64,000 nt of DNA from Copromyces sp. CBS 386.78 (Eukaryota > Ascomycota > Sordariomycetes > Sordariales > Sordariaceae), in contig MU839241.1 of assembly GCA_030685235.1 (NCBI GenBank), positions 1 through 64,000 on the forward strand, read 5' to 3'. A program made the translations under genes and the position numbers. Shown in pieces: positions 10,090-21,478 of this stretch; positions within the stretch are counted from its first letter, which is position 1; the number at the start of each line of letters is the position of its first letter. The notes beneath the pieces are model-generated. The model was not told the DNA's origin and made no database searches. It worked only from the letters and a program-made list of their open reading frames with translations.

Positions 10090-11432
10090 ATGACAAATCC
10101 ACAAAACAAGCCTCCCCTACCCCAGTCAAAATCCTCGATCGAGACAACGAGATTCAAGGCGGCCTTGAAATGGAACGACTATCTCGTGGAGGACCTCGAT
10201 CCATCTGCCGAGGGCTGGGAGATGTCGATGGCCCTCAAGGACTTGGCCGCGAAGTACGAGGCCTATGATGAGACCCCCCATCCCTTTGGCGACGGCTACA
10301 ACATCAGGTGGAAAAGATTCTTCGTCTTGGTGTTCCAGGAGATGCTCAGGGGGTTGCCAAACGGAGTCGTTGAGTTGGAAAAGGCCATCGAGTCTCTTGA
10401 GCGCCCGGTAGCACCTAACCAAGTCGGACCGGCCATCATCAGGGCTGCTCCCAACGTCACGCCCGCCATCAACGTCAAGAATGCCGACTTGGTAAACAAT
10501 AGTGCCAATGTCAACAGCGCGGCCAACGTCAATGGCCCTCCCGTGGCGAACAGCACCGCCATAGTCAACAGCAACGTCAACAACACTGGCAACGCCAGCA
10601 ATGCCTTCAGCACCAACAACCCCTCCGCCAACGCTGCCAACGCCGCCAGCCCCAACCCCAACAGCAAGAAGCGCCCTGCCGAGGCCATGGACCCTGGCGG
10701 CAACAATCGTGATGCTTTGCATCCCAACAAGCGTCTCATGACCCAGACCAGCAACAGTGCGGTCCTCCCTCCTGGAACCATCTTCAGCGTCGATACCCAA
10801 AGCGACTACACAGTCCGGTGTGTCCAAGGAGCTGCTCCCACCTTTGAGTTCGAGGTGAGCGGCCCAGCCAAGGTCCATTTCGATATGAGATATTCAGGCG
10901 TCCCTGCTATTGCTGGTTTTGGCGCTGCTCCTTGGGCTCCTGTTGGTGCCGCTGCTCAGGTTTCTGATCCAATGCCTGCTTGGGCTTCGTGTGCCCCCGG
11001 TGCTGTCGCTGCTCCCGGTGTTGTCTCCGCTCCTGGTGCTACCGCTGGTGCTGTTCAAGTTGGTCCTCGGGCTCCTCCTGCTGGTGCCATTGCTCGGGTT
11101 TCTGGTGCAGTTCCTGCTCGGGCACCGGGTACTCTCGCTGCTTCAGGTGTTCTCGGTGTTGTCACTACTCCTGGTGGCGCTCCCGCTGCGCCTGCTTATG
11201 TTGTCCCGGCTAATGCTCGTCCTCCTCCTGCTGTTGTTGCATTTGCTCGTCGTGCTTCCAACGCTTCTCCGGACGTTGACAACGCAAAGCCGCGTACGGG
11301 TTGGGAGGGAATGGGCTTCCGCGAGGATTCAATTTCGTCATCTGGTGAGTGACCATTCTTCGCAACATGGTTTCCGCTTTTGCTAACTTTGGACCATTAG
11401 AAAACACACGCAGCGACAGTGATGTTGCCTGA
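10090..11432 (+). CDS. Tandem family member, longest intact copy, two exons (428 aa)
   Basis: Function unknown. ATG 10090 (catcATGaca) is chosen over the frame's earlier non-ATG start. Exon 1 is 10090-11344, the intron 11345-11400 (GTGAGT, TGCTAAC branch, ATTAG) and exon 2 11401-11432, ending DSDVA-stop. Without splicing the frame ends four codons later, so protein length barely depends on splicing. The helical domain spans residues about 15-100 (FKAALKWNDYLVEDL, then FFVLVFQEMLRGLP). The Asn/Ala/Val linker is at about 120-200, with a basic NSKKRPAEA patch that may be a nuclear signal. The family module (FSVDTQSDYTVRC, then FEVSGPAKVHFD) is at about 235-270. The rest is a long Ala/Pro/Gly/Val tail. 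Confidence 0.75.
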
Positions 11433-12307
11433 TATCCAGCAAAGGGGCAAGACCATACCATTCTACCAGGGGCAGGTAATCACTGCTTTGTCCAATGGCG
11501 GGTTGTGATGGTTCAATGCCCGGGCATATTTGGAGGAAGACTCGCAGAGAAGGTAGAGCTGGATTAAGGCACACATGCGGCGTCGCTCGTAAGGTCTGGT
11601 AAGGTAGTCTTGAAGGGCAAGCTGATGAATGCCGGAAAGAAACGGGTGATGAACTCTCAGTATTCTGGAGGGCAAGCAAGGTGAAGGGGATGGATGGCAC
11701 TAGTCAGGATTCCATGTAGAATTGAAGCACACCCTCATCAGATCAACGGAATGGTCCCGTCGTGAACGAGCTTGAAGTGATTAGAAACATGTGAATGGCA
11801 AGTCCAACCAAATGCGTGAGGGGCACCAGGCAACTATGGCTTCTTGCATGATTGCAGTGCTGCATCATGCAGATGTGTCCTTTGGGATTTGGAAAGACCG
11901 GCCCATTGCAGCCCCCTCCTTTGCCAGCCGCGATGGTTTTTGGGTCTTCCTTGCCTGACAAGGACCGAGATCAAACGGCAAGTGCGTTGATCAGACGCAG
12001 ATAATTCGATTGGGAACTCCGATGGCGGAGATGCTTCTATAGCCAGGGAAGGAACGATAGGTACCTACGCAGGAAGATCCCGTCCACCCTCCAAGAGACC
12101 AAGACTCTTTCCTTCGCCGCCTGCATTGAGGTTGGTACAGCAAGTGGTGGGCAAAAATCCAATCTTTGGCGCGACTCTTCCCTGCCTGCAGTGGTTCATC
12201 GTTCCGACCCTTCCTTTTTTCTCTTTGTCAACTCTTTCCATGCGCATCCCACCACCCGACCATCTTCCTCGTCAATTTTCCAACCCCTCTTCGCCGCGAC
12301 AATCATC
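11433..12307. other. Intergenic region
   Basis: No supported gene or repeat. The final 100 bases are a CT-rich leader for ATG 12308. Confidence 0.4.
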
Positions 12308-12988
12308 ATGGCGCATTATTTCAAGGAAACCCTTTCTCTTACCGGCCGCGATGCCGAGCTGTTTGCTGTTCTCAAGGCAATCGCCATCAAGTTTCGGCCC
12401 TATCTCTTTCCGCCCGACGAGGAATGGCAGCAATACGTTCTTCTCAGCCTCAACAAGCTCTTGCACGACAGACCACCTAAAAGCAGCGATGAGCTACGCG
12501 ATGCCTTGGCTGTGTTGAAGGCCGATTCGGCCGAGAAAAGTGCTCCTGCGACGGTATCCGGTTCGGCGGCTTCCCGTCACTCGGATCTGGCCATGCCCTC
12601 TGAGTCCACTGCCGCCCACGCACAGTCGATGCCTCCGACGAAACGCTCGATTCTCTCGCAAGAAGATGGTATGAGATCCTGGCTGGTACAAGCAGCAACA
12701 AAACAGCCCAACAACCAAGAGAAGACACAAAGCTTTACAGTCCTTACCAAAGACGAATACTCTGTCCGCGTCTCCGAGGGCGCCATTCCGACCCTCCAGT
12801 TCTATCTGAGCGGCCCAGCTACTGTCCAGATCAAGACCGTGGGCCCGTCTGGCGCTGTGCCTTCCCGCTCGGAGCTTCTCCCTCCGAGCAACCATACCGG
12901 TCTGCGTCCTTGCGGAGCGTTACCAGGCACTTTCCATTCCATGGGCCCCAATGATACCAGGCCGGCACCGTGCTGCGCCTCTCCTTGA
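12308..12988 (+). CDS. Tandem family member (226 aa)
   Basis: Function unknown. ATG 12308 (atcatcATGgcg) is a strong start. The helical region spans residues about 1-75 (LFAVLKAIAIKFRPYL, then EWQQYVLLSLNKLLHDRPP), where sibling LRELP appears as LLHDRPP. The linker is Ser/Ala-rich. The module (FTVLTKDEYSVRVSEGAIPT, then LSGPATVQIKT) lies at about residues 140-178, followed by a Pro-rich tail. A GTAAGT donor sits five bases after the stop (12993), so a 3' UTR intron probably starts there. Confidence 0.75.
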   Translation: MAHYFKETLSLTGRDAELFAVLKAIAIKFRPYLFPPDEEWQQYVLLSLNKLLHDRPPKSSDELRDALAVLKADSAEKSAPATVSGSAASRHSDLAMPSESTAAHAQSMPPTKRSILSQEDGMRSWLVQAATKQPNNQEKTQSFTVLTKDEYSVRVSEGAIPTLQFYLSGPATVQIKTVGPSGAVPSRSELLPPSNHTGLRPCGALPGTFHSMGPNDTRPAPCCASP

Positions 12989-13709
12989 AGCTGTAAGTGT
13001 TTTGTTCCGGAGAGTCAAGATGGCCAAGTTCGATCTTCTTTCGGCTTCCCGGGCAGTGTTGGGCTCATTGGTTAACCCCCTTCTGCGGACATAGAAGCTG
13101 ATCTTGCACCCAACCGCCAGCCGTCTGCCTCTCGAGCTGGGGTAATAACCTCCATCGGTAGCTTTGTCCCGCCTCCGTCCGTAGCCTTGACTTCCTTCGG
13201 AAATCTAAATATAAAAAGCATTTCTTCGCCTCCTTTGTCCCGCTGTGACCGTCCAAGAGATCGTCTTTCAGACAAATTGGCCGCTCGTTACGACGTTCCC
13301 AGCAGACCTCGACTCGGAAGAGCCGCTTCCGTCCCAGTTTCCTGCGACGAACTGTTGTTTTGTTTAGCCTGGGATCGGACTTTACTACAAACAATAGCGT
13401 GAATGAAAAAAAAACAGATGGATCTTACACCGATAATCGGGTTCTGCGGAACAAAGCCGGATATATGTAGCTGGAAAGGGTCTGCCATCCGAAACTAGGG
13501 TAATAGGGGGTCACTAGTCAGTTATTAAGTTATGGATGCATCGAAAGTCGAGTGAACGGAACGATTTGCACCTTGATATATCCTCTTGCCTTGCCTGCCT
13601 AGGTACTCGTGCTTTGAGCCCTATTCCTGTACGTCACCACCGCTAGCTAGGTGCCGCGAGACAGGCCACGGACCGAGAATGTTAAGATGAAACGTCTCTC
13701 AGCGATATA
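12989..13709. other. Intergenic region
   Basis: Holds the presumed 3' UTR intron of the preceding gene (donor at 12993) and no gene I can support. Confidence 0.4.
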
Positions 13710-13854
13710 CCGTATAGACTCGGGGCATCCGGTTTTAGGTTCCAAGGAAATCAGGCATAGTCTACAAGCATACTGCAATATTCATGCTCACTAGAAATTG
13801 TATATAAGACGGTGATTTTTAATGTCCCTACCCTCTAATTCGCTGTCTTTATTA

Positions 13855-14490
13855 CCGCAGCGGGATTATAAGGAGGGTGTCTGGGCTAGATGGGGGGTAT
13901 CTAGCCTAGATCTGAAAACTAAACTTGATTGGTAAACTAGCCTAGATGTATTCATCTAGCCTAGACAATATCATCTAGCTTAGACGACCGCAAGAAGCCC
14001 TCTAATTGGTCAGATTTGAGTATAAAAAGGCAAAAGCTAAAGACCCCTATAAGGGCCTTCTAAAGGTCCTTACCTTTATAAGGGTCTTCCTAGTGGTCCA
14101 GGTAAGGTAGCTGTCTCAGGTCCAGATGAGGGTATTTATACGGTACTTTCGCGCGAAACTTTTCGCGCGATGGAAAAAAAGCTGTCACCAATTGGAATCG
14201 AACTGGTGATCACAAGAAAGAAAGCAACACTAAGAACCATTGAGCCACTGGCCCAATTGATAACCGGACTCCGTTCTTTCCTTTGATATAGGGTGGTGGA
14301 GTCTTTGGGAGGAAATGAACTTTGGGAAAGAAGAAACCATCACCAAAATAGATCTAACCAATCAGAGGCCCCCATTGGCCGTCTAGGCTAGATCAATTTG
14401 TCTAGGCTAGATGCTCAGTCTAGCTAGATTAAACCTCTAGCCTAGATGAACATTTCTAGCCCAGATGGCCGCCTTATTTTCCTGCTATCG
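13855..14490. mobile_element. TA-flanked MITE with a tRNA-like unit, copy 2
   Basis: Ends CCGCAGCGGGATTATAAGG and (reverse complement) CGATAGCAGGAAAATAAGG, flanked by TA at 13853-13854 and 14491-14492. Subterminal repeats of TCTAGCCTAGAT type occur near both ends, unlike the CAAGCCTTG motif of copies 1 and 4. The tRNA-like unit is on the minus strand (14174-14254). Nested inside 13710-14670. Confidence 0.88.
14174..14254 (-). ncRNA. tRNA-like Pol III unit inside MITE copy 2
   Basis: On the minus strand, TGGCTCAATGG (14247-14237) is followed by AGTTCGATTCC (14204-14194), a perfect B-box match, and a T7 run (14180-14174). A cgcgcgaaaa palindrome lies just beyond. Confidence 0.5.
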
Positions 14491-15092
14491 TAGGGATTTA
14501 GGGGGGAAAAGACATAGCACCAGAAGAATCGAATTTATAGTGCTCCGGGCTCTCCAGCTGTCTCCCCCACTCTTTTTCCCGGGCATGAAAAGCACATATT
14601 CGTGCAGTGTGCTTACAGATTCTGCCTGATTTCCTTGGAACCTAAAACCGGATGCCCCGAGTCTATACGGTAGGCAGGATAGTAAGACGAGCCTTTGCGT
14701 TTTCTACCCCACTCAACATCGAATCTTTCCTCGCTCCAGTACGGTTTCTTACGCCTTACAGTTTAACCCACAAATCTCTTCGCATATCCAACGCGTCTTC
14801 TGCCTTAACCCCTCACTTCAATCACCCCTCACTCCCCTCCAACCCCGACCAAGACCAAACCACGATCCGCCTAGCATAATATTCAACTAGTCCATCCATC
14901 CAACTCGTAGCACTCTTGCTACGGCATTGACACTATCTTCTTTTGCTCCCTCCTACTCCCACTCATCTTCTCATCAAGCCTTGTCCACCAAATCCACTTT
15001 ACGACAAAATCAAATGGAACAAGACGCGATGTAGAAACAGGCCGCCAACATCTCACCAACAGACCAAAGGACGAGCGACTACTTGAGATCCT

Positions 15093-15663
15093 ATGCTCGG
15101 TTATGCGCACTACCTAGTCACCCTGTACGGCACGTGTATCCTGGTCCGCCAGACCTATGTCGGCTCCATAAACGACAACATCAAGCGTCTGTTCCGCGAG
15201 CGTCTGGCCGAGTCCGAAGTCCCCGCGCAAAATTCGTGAGTCTCCCGGAAATTTTCTCATAGGGTATAACTGACACTCACAATCATCGGTCAGGGTACAA
15301 TCAGCACCGCAAAAGCACCACCACGGCAAGCGTCAACAATGTGCCCAACCCTCCTGTCGAGGAAGGAAGGCACTTCACCACGTCATCAGCAGGAGTGTAT
15401 CTGCGATCTACGATGTCGCTCCTAGCCGGGCGCGCAAAGAAGTCCCAGACAGGTACCTACCTTACGTGGTCGCCAACGTGTCCGTCTCTTCTGCCGGTGA
15501 TCTGATCTAACAGACATCTACTAGATACCCCCTCAGAAACTCCTCTACCTTCCGGCGCAGTCACCCCTCAACTTCCCGAGCTGGGCCCGGCGCGGCAAGA
15601 AGGGCAAGAATACTCAAACCTCCCGGTCGTCCCGAGCTATCCTCGGATAGATGCCTAGTGTAA
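15093..15663 (+). CDS. Possible three-exon gene of unknown function (146 aa)
   Basis: Not recognised. ATG 15093 opens a coding-looking exon (LVRQTYVGSINDNIKRLF) to 15235. A GTGAGT donor at 15236, CTGAC branch and CAG at 15293 outline intron 1. Exon 2 is 15294-15452. A donor at 15453 and CTAG at 15524 outline intron 2. Exon 3 runs to TAA 15661-15663. This model keeps one frame and gives 146 residues. A second frame of exons 2 and 3 is also open, with better-looking codons, and ends at TAG 15656-15658, but it needs a one-base shift from exon 1. The locus may therefore be a frameshifted relic. I see no family module. Confidence 0.3.
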
Positions 15664-15834
15664 TCAGCCCGACCTGGATGCACTCGCCGCACAACAAGCA
15701 TGCCGCAGCCCGTAGTTGGGATGAAGTATCCGCAGCATTGCCAAGTGCCACCACACCAGTGCCGGTACCAGCAGCACTAGAAGTCCTTAACTCGTGGTAT
15801 ATATATTAGGATTCTTCACATCTTTGGTGGCTTG

Positions 15835-16160
15835 AACTGGGAGACTACAGACCGTAAGCAGTCCCTTATCTTGAACCATGTACACACCGTGACACTACCC
15901 CTTGCGTTCCTCGTGGCAATCATGCTAACATCGGTTATCGTAACATCTAGAATCACTCAGAGATTACTTCGCTGCCTTCAGTAGTGGGTGGAACTGGGAG
16001 ACTACAGACCGTAAGCATTGCCATTTTTCCTCTTTTCCCCCTTGTAGTTACGGTTGTTCGTTACGGGGAATTGAGAACCAAGCACACTATCCCGCCTCTC
16101 TGGCAAATATACCTTACTAATACCGGTTCTTTGACTTTTAGAATCACTGAGAGCTTATGG
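15835..16160. repeat. Duplicated exon-end and intron segment
   Basis: AACTGGGAGACTACAGACC followed by GTAAGC occurs at 15835 and at 15992, and each is followed 110-130 bases later by TAG-AATCACT(C/G)AGAG. It looks like a tandem copy of one exon end, intron and next exon start. The parent gene is not recognisable. A TATA-like gtatatatatt lies at 15794. Confidence 0.55.
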
Positions 16161-16663
16161 GAAGGTGCAATGTGCGGTTAGCAAAGAGGGGTATTTATAC
16201 CTGGGTCCTTGGGATTTCCCCTTCAATAGTTTCTTCTAATTAACTAGAGGTATCACCTTGTTCCCAAAACAACCAGTGCCCTGTGCAAGGCTTCCACTTA
16301 CTTCTCGCACTAGAGTGCAGATGTATAGACGTCCTTCCGGAGATAGCCGTACCATTTCAAGACCGCCTTCATTCTCTTTGCCTGGATTGATGGTCGCATC
16401 TGGCCTAGACGGTTTTGATACGGGGCGTTGTGTTCGCAAAAAAAGTGTTAGGATAATGGAAGGATCAAGTTGTCTTCCACATATCGCAAACAGAAGTTAC
16501 TCTTGCATTATCAAGTTACCGGCAAGTTGGTGGGCATACGTACATGTATGTAGCTGCCCGCATGTGCATCAAACCCTACCTAGTGTACAGACCACAACGG
16601 ACCCTACCCTGAAAGCGCTTCGGAGTTTACACGTGTTTCCACGGTGTTGCGTTCGGCCCTTTA

Positions 16664-17130
16664 AGGCCTGTTCGGGTCCGCGTTAAGGACCGGATTTTGG
16701 GAAATAAATGTCAGGGCTGGCTGGGCACCTGACTCACGGGTCCACAAGCACCTACCCCGCCACAACCCTCGGAAGGAAGGCATTGTTTACATACCTACTA
16801 GATAGAAAGAACCCACCGAAGCTGGGAAAGAGGAAGCTGTTTACGATGAAAGGAAGTCTGGCATACGAGGAAGTCAGAGACTTGATGAAGCCTGACGGGA
16901 AGCATGATTGAAGACAGGTTTCCCTGTATTTAGGATCGGCCTCCCCAGGCCTCTGGAGGTTCCTGGTTTTCTGCTCATCTTCATCTTCTCCAAAAATGAA
17001 TTCAGTTGGTTTTCACAACCCTTTTTCCCGGACAATAAACGTGTTAACGTGCAGGGTCCGCAGCTACACTCCTGCAACATTAAGGCGGCGTTAAGGTAGG
17101 CCAAGACTTTGACTGCAAGATTCCCGATAT
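16664..17130. mobile_element. Broken PIF/Harbinger-like MITE with foreign insert
   Basis: AGGCCTGTTCGGGTCCGCG at 16664, preceded by TTA, is the end of the same MITE family. The family text stops near 16707 and resumes at about 17034 (aaacgtgttaacgtgcaggg) with the gcaacattaaggcggcg block, then fades near 17130. The ~325 bases between are foreign and include a short open frame ending at 16911. The other terminus is missing. Confidence 0.6.
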
Positions 17131-17584
17131 AAGATGGTTGCATGCTGCCGAAACAAGGCGACAAGTTGATATCTGATTCTGATCGTGCAGTGGGAAGAGA
17201 TTGCAGTGAACAACCTGTCAGGTTATGCAGGGAAAAAAAAGCAATGCACAAAAAACCACTGGATTCCGGAAGTAGGTTGCCTTTTATTGTTCGGACATAC
17301 TGCCTGCACGTCAAACAATATTCAATCAGGTCCTGAGCACGGTCAACTGTTTGCGGACACTTGTCAGTAACACCTTTTGAGGTTCATACCTATTTATACC
17401 GGTCGCCTTGGATCCCATTCACCGGAATACATTTTTATTCACCGGCAGCCCTTTTCAGTTATTTAAAGCCTCCCTCCTTTTTATTCCTCTTTCTCCTCCT
17501 CCACTACCACTCCAAACGAACCCAGACAATTCTTCCTCTTTGTCTTCACACCACCACCGCGTCACACCCATCAACCAAACAAAC
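17131..17584. other. Upstream region of the gene at 17585
   Basis: No gene. A TATA-like ttatttaaag at 17459-17468 and a CT/CA-rich leader (17470-17584) fit a promoter for ATG 17585. Confidence 0.45.
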
Positions 17585-18337
17585 ATGGAGGTACCCGTAC
17601 CCGATCGCCGCAACACGGCCATCGAGGCCTTCGTCGCCTACCTGCGTGACCGGCAGTGGTGCCAGGAATGGCGCCACCAGATCTCCCAAGTCCTGCAAGA
17701 CCTCGCGGTTGACTACCACGTTCGTGCGGTCGAAGACGATGGCCGGTTTGCCGCTGCGGGATCTGACGACGACGAATCCGAGGCCGACATGAACTGGCTC
17801 TGGCACAACTTCTTCGTCAAGGGTCTCAAGAAGTTCATCCGCAGCTATCCCGCCAACAACCCCTTCGCCGTCGAGGCCGCCGTCGACCAGCTCACGCGCG
17901 AGGAGATCGAACTCAAGGCCGAGCTCCAGTGTGGAAAGGTGGTGTTCCCGCCGCAGATCCCGCACAAGTACATGAATCATCCGGATGGCCAGAGCCCTGC
18001 CCAGGCGCTGGGTCCTGGGTTTGAGATGCTTGCTAAGCCGAAAGTGGTTAAGCTGTGTGGTAACCATCCCGTGTCTCATGAGATCGTGGGATGCTCGGCA
18101 GAGGGAGTCACGACGGTTCGCATCACGAATGTGACCCAGAACATTGAGTGGGTCGTCAACGGCCCGGCCACTCTTCAGATTGTGCCGGCTGGCGCCATGG
18201 TTCCTGCCGCTGCTGTTGCTGATGGCGACAACGTTGTTGCTGGTGCTGTCAATGGCAGCAATAACGTTGTTCCCGGCGCTGCGGAGAACCCGAACAAGAA
18301 GAGGAAGGTCGAGGTGATTTCGGAAGGAGAGGCCTAG
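17585..18337 (+). CDS. Tandem family member with an NLS-like tail (250 aa)
   Basis: Function unknown. ATG 17585 (aaacATGgag) is a strong start. The helical part, residues about 10-105, includes an inserted acidic loop (DDDESEADM) and the conserved WHNFFVKGLKKFIRSYP block, matching W-x-FFV-x-L-x-LRELP of siblings. The module near residues 165-200 (VRITNVTQNIEWVVNGPATLQIVP) keeps NGPATL. After it come an Ala/Val/Asn stretch and PNKKRKVEVIS near the C-terminus, which looks like a monopartite nuclear localisation signal. A GTGAGT donor 42 bases after the stop (18380) marks a likely 3' UTR intron. The TAGGTGGT text after its stop recurs after the relic at 20401, so the two share ancestry. Confidence 0.75.
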   Translation: MEVPVPDRRNTAIEAFVAYLRDRQWCQEWRHQISQVLQDLAVDYHVRAVEDDGRFAAAGSDDDESEADMNWLWHNFFVKGLKKFIRSYPANNPFAVEAAVDQLTREEIELKAELQCGKVVFPPQIPHKYMNHPDGQSPAQALGPGFEMLAKPKVVKLCGNHPVSHEIVGCSAEGVTTVRITNVTQNIEWVVNGPATLQIVPAGAMVPAAAVADGDNVVAGAVNGSNNVVPGAAENPNKKRKVEVISEGEA

Positions 18338-19349
18338 GTGGTAGGCTGCGCCATCCACGAACCTACGAAGCAGCAACTGGTGAGTGGCTCCGTCTAACTT
18401 TGGGAACCAATTGATTCGAGAGCCAGCAAGCCTACTCCAGTCAGCCGGCGAAGCAACCGTCTCTTCCAGTGGGCACCCATCAAGCTATCACCCTTTCTTC
18501 CTTTAGTCCACCATTGCGTGACCCTTGCTAATCATCTCCCGTCTTCCTCTTTAGACCCACTTCCATCTTCATTGGCGCGAATCTGCCGCTTGAGGAGGAA
18601 AATGACAGCTGGGGATTATGGGTGAATGGGTAATGGGTGCTTGCCGAGTGATAATGTCAACGGTCAAAGAGCAACTCACTTAGCAAGTATTGGTCATAGA
18701 CAGGACGGAAGCTGGCAACTGCGGAGGACACGTGCCGTAGTGGTAAGCCTGCGAGGTGTTCTATAAGGTAGTCAAATACATGCAGCTGTTGCCACTTACG
18801 TTGATATCTTTGTGTGATTCTGAACTCTTGACCTTGTAGAGGGCGCTACTTGTACGGGAGGACGTCAACTCGTTCCTGTTGCTGCGTGAACATGGGCACT
18901 TTGTGACAGGTGAGGAATGGATTAGGGAAATAAGTGGAAGCAGGTAGATTGAGTATGTACCGTTCACACAGCACACCATTCTGAAGGGAGCCCGCTGGCA
19001 CGTGTTGAAGTGATGCCAATCTACTAGACTGGCACAAACGGAAGGCGGCCAGTGGGGGCACCGGCTCCCAGTCAACGTCAACGTGACTTGCCCCTTCCTC
19101 TTCTTTAAATTCACATCGATTGGTAAGGTAATTTGCCGCCGCATAAAACCTCCTATTACCTCCTTCCTCAACTAATATTTTCCCTTCGCGCCTCCCTAGA
19201 TCGCAAGAAGAAACCCGCTTTGACTTCCATCTTTGAGCAAAGCAATCGCGCCACAGGACATCCCTTTAGCGCATAGGTACTTTCCCTTTCGGTCGCCTCA
19301 GGCTTTTTCTTGCCTATCTTACACTGACCCAGGTATCCCTGCAGACAAG
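18338..19349. other. Intergenic region
   Basis: Holds the presumed 3' UTR intron of the preceding gene (donor 18380) and the leader of the next locus. No other gene or RNA supported. Confidence 0.4.
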
Positions 19350-19936
19350 ATGGTCTACCACGACAACTACACCCATCCGATTGACGACTTCTCCAGCCAC
19401 CCGATGGTGGTGAAGAAGGTGGACAAACAGGAGGCGATTAAACACTGGAGAACTCTCCTCGAATAGAACGTCCTCTACTCCTCGCCCTGTTATGCCACCA
19501 AGCTGGCAACGTATCTGCAGCAAATGGCAATCAAGTACAGGGAACTTGGCGCCAACAACGACCATGACGACAATTGGCACAAGTACTTTGAGCTGAGCTT
19601 CCAGAAGTTCCTGATGGACTTGCCCAAGACTCCCGCGGAGCGCGACGCCGCAGTCCAGAAGCTCACCGAGTGGGATTGCGTCTTGGAGGCTGAACATCGC
19701 GGTGTGGACATGCAGGTCAAGTTGTTCCCAAGACCGGTAGCGGCGAGGATATTGTTAACGCGGTCGCGAAGAAGGTCGCCGAGTACCTCCTGGCCAGCGC
19801 CAACGACACGAGCGGCACCGATGATGCCGAGGGCCGCCCTAGCAAGCGCATCAAGGTCGATGGTGAGAACGCGACCACCTTCAATTTCGAGGTGACAGTC
19901 AAGGTCGATAATAAGGATGAGGACGTTGCCAATTGA
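19350..19936 (+). pseudogene. Tandem family member with a stop and a frameshift
   Basis: ATG 19350 opens a frame that meets TAG at 19464-19466 after LLE, but the same frame continues with family-like sequence (YLQQMAIKYRELG, then WHKYFELSFQKFLMDLP). Near 19725 the coding frame shifts by one base; the downstream frame (a GEDIVNAVAKKVAEYLL stretch, a KRIKVDGE basic patch, then FNFEVTVKVDN) ends at TGA 19934-19936. A GTAAGC donor follows within ten bases, as in intact members. With two lesions it is probably dead. Confidence 0.65.
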
Positions 19937-20400
19937 AAGGGTAAGCTTTAATCCGTCTGCTTCCAAACAAGCATCACTTGCCTGCCTACCTTAGGTAACT
20001 TCCAGGCTTCAACTATTTCGTAACCGTTGCTAACCACTTGAACCCATCTAGGGGTAACTACCTGGTACCTTGCAAGCCCTCAGAGTTGAGTACGGCACCG
20101 ACAAGTGTGGAGGAAGACATGGGGGATACTGGCAAATTTGTACCTTGAGATACCGGTCGCGGGTACAGATGTCGAGCTCGTTTGGAAGCAGTGATGTACC
20201 GTGGTTAAGGCTGTCAACTTGCCTTAGTACTGGCTATCTCTAGGTAGGTATTGGGATCCGAGGCATCAATACCTGTCTTCCATCGCCAGTTGACAGCCTA
20301 CGTTATCAAACATCTTATATATCCTAGCGCAGTCTATGTGTGTACCTTGTGTGATTCCATCCTATGTTCAATTTGGTGGTTGTTTATTGTTGGACACCGC

Positions 20401-20639
20401 GCTAACAAGCGTGCCAAATACGGCAACGAGGATGCAGCGACTTCCAAAGGTGGTTTCAATATCGAGACCGCGGGTTCTCTGACATTCCGCATTTCCAATA
20501 ATGCCAGAACCTCCCCGGCTACAGCCCTACCATCGTAACTGTCAACGTCCAGGAGAAACCTGTCACTGCTCTTTCCTCTTCTGACGGCAATGCGTCCAAT
20601 AACAGCAACAAGGAAGCTGAGAAGGAAGGAGCTGCCTAG
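20401..20639 (+). pseudogene. C-terminal relic of a tandem family member
   Basis: Contains a family-like C-terminus (NKRAKYGNED, then GFNIETAGSLTFRIS, then after a one-base shift TIVTVNVQEK) ending EKEGAA and TAG at 20637-20639. The text after the stop (taggtggt, then ccgGTGAGT at 20690) matches the 3' end of the 17585 gene. No N-terminal half is visible. Confidence 0.5.
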
Positions 20640-21478
20640 GTGGTGCGATGATGCTTCAACCTGGGAAGGAACAACCGGTGAGTGCCCACTGTCCTTTGAC
20701 ACTGACCAGGGGCACCTGTGGCAGGGGCAAGCAACTTGCTCCTTCCTCATTACTCCCTTTCTGCTCGACACAGTCTTGGCCTTTGCTAACTCTCTTTGCT
20801 CATTCAGATGCCCACGAGTTTTTCCGCGTCGGAGCATTGGACCCGTTCCCAGCAAGGTCATTTTTGTTCATCGTTCCTGCCGTTACTGGCAAGGGTCGAC
20901 ACTCTGAAGTATTCATTGATGGCATTGGATTTTAATCGAATCAAGCATGCTGACAGAAGGTCTCTCGTTCAGAGCTCAAAGAAGGCGTGGTTCTTGCTTT
21001 TGCGTACTTCTTAATTTGGACGCCCGGTTTGCGATAAAATGGAACGAGTAATAGGGTGGAAAGAAACTTCTGGTAGCGGATTCTGGCAAAGCTCCGTCTG
21101 CAACGACACCATCGCCGCGCAATGGAGAATGGGTGTTTTGGTAGAAAAGGATAGACTATAAAGGCGCAACGCTTGCGGTTTGATGGGAACAATGCCGCGT
21201 GATTGATCCATGTCCCGCATTGTGTGCAGGTGGTGCTTCGTTCGCGGAGAGTGAATGAGTCTGGACTCTGGTGATTGAAGAAAGCCAGTCACCAGAACTT
21301 CCATGATGATGTCCAGGTTGTCTTGCCAGCTCACCTGACGCCTCTGTTCCTTTGCAATGTCGGGCTTGCTTGTCTCTATTCTCACACTATAAAACGTCTT
21401 GTAGCCGCTTTCCGGAACAGCTAGCCACTTGAACATCTACAGCAGCACCCCCTCTTCAAGATCAACGACCCAGGCAAG
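20640..21478. other. Intergenic region with the promoter of the gene at 21479
   Basis: No gene supported. A TATA element ctataaaac (21388-21396) lies about 90 bases before ATG 21479. Confidence 0.5.

Larger units (their letters stand above)
13710..14670. mobile_element. TA-flanked MITE with ~50-bp inverted repeats, host of a nested MITE
   Basis: Near-perfect ~50-bp inverted repeats beginning CCGTATAGACTCGGGG and ending AAATCAGGCA lie at 13710-13758 and 14622-14670, flanked by TA at 13708-13709 and 14671-14672. Without the nested 13855-14490 element it is about 320 bp. It fits a Tc1/mariner-type MITE. No coding sequence. Confidence 0.88.

Noticed and set aside
14652..14879. Open frame beginning in the right inverted repeat of the 13710 element
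   Set aside because: The start codon lies in the transposon terminus and the protein is low-complexity, so it is probably chance.
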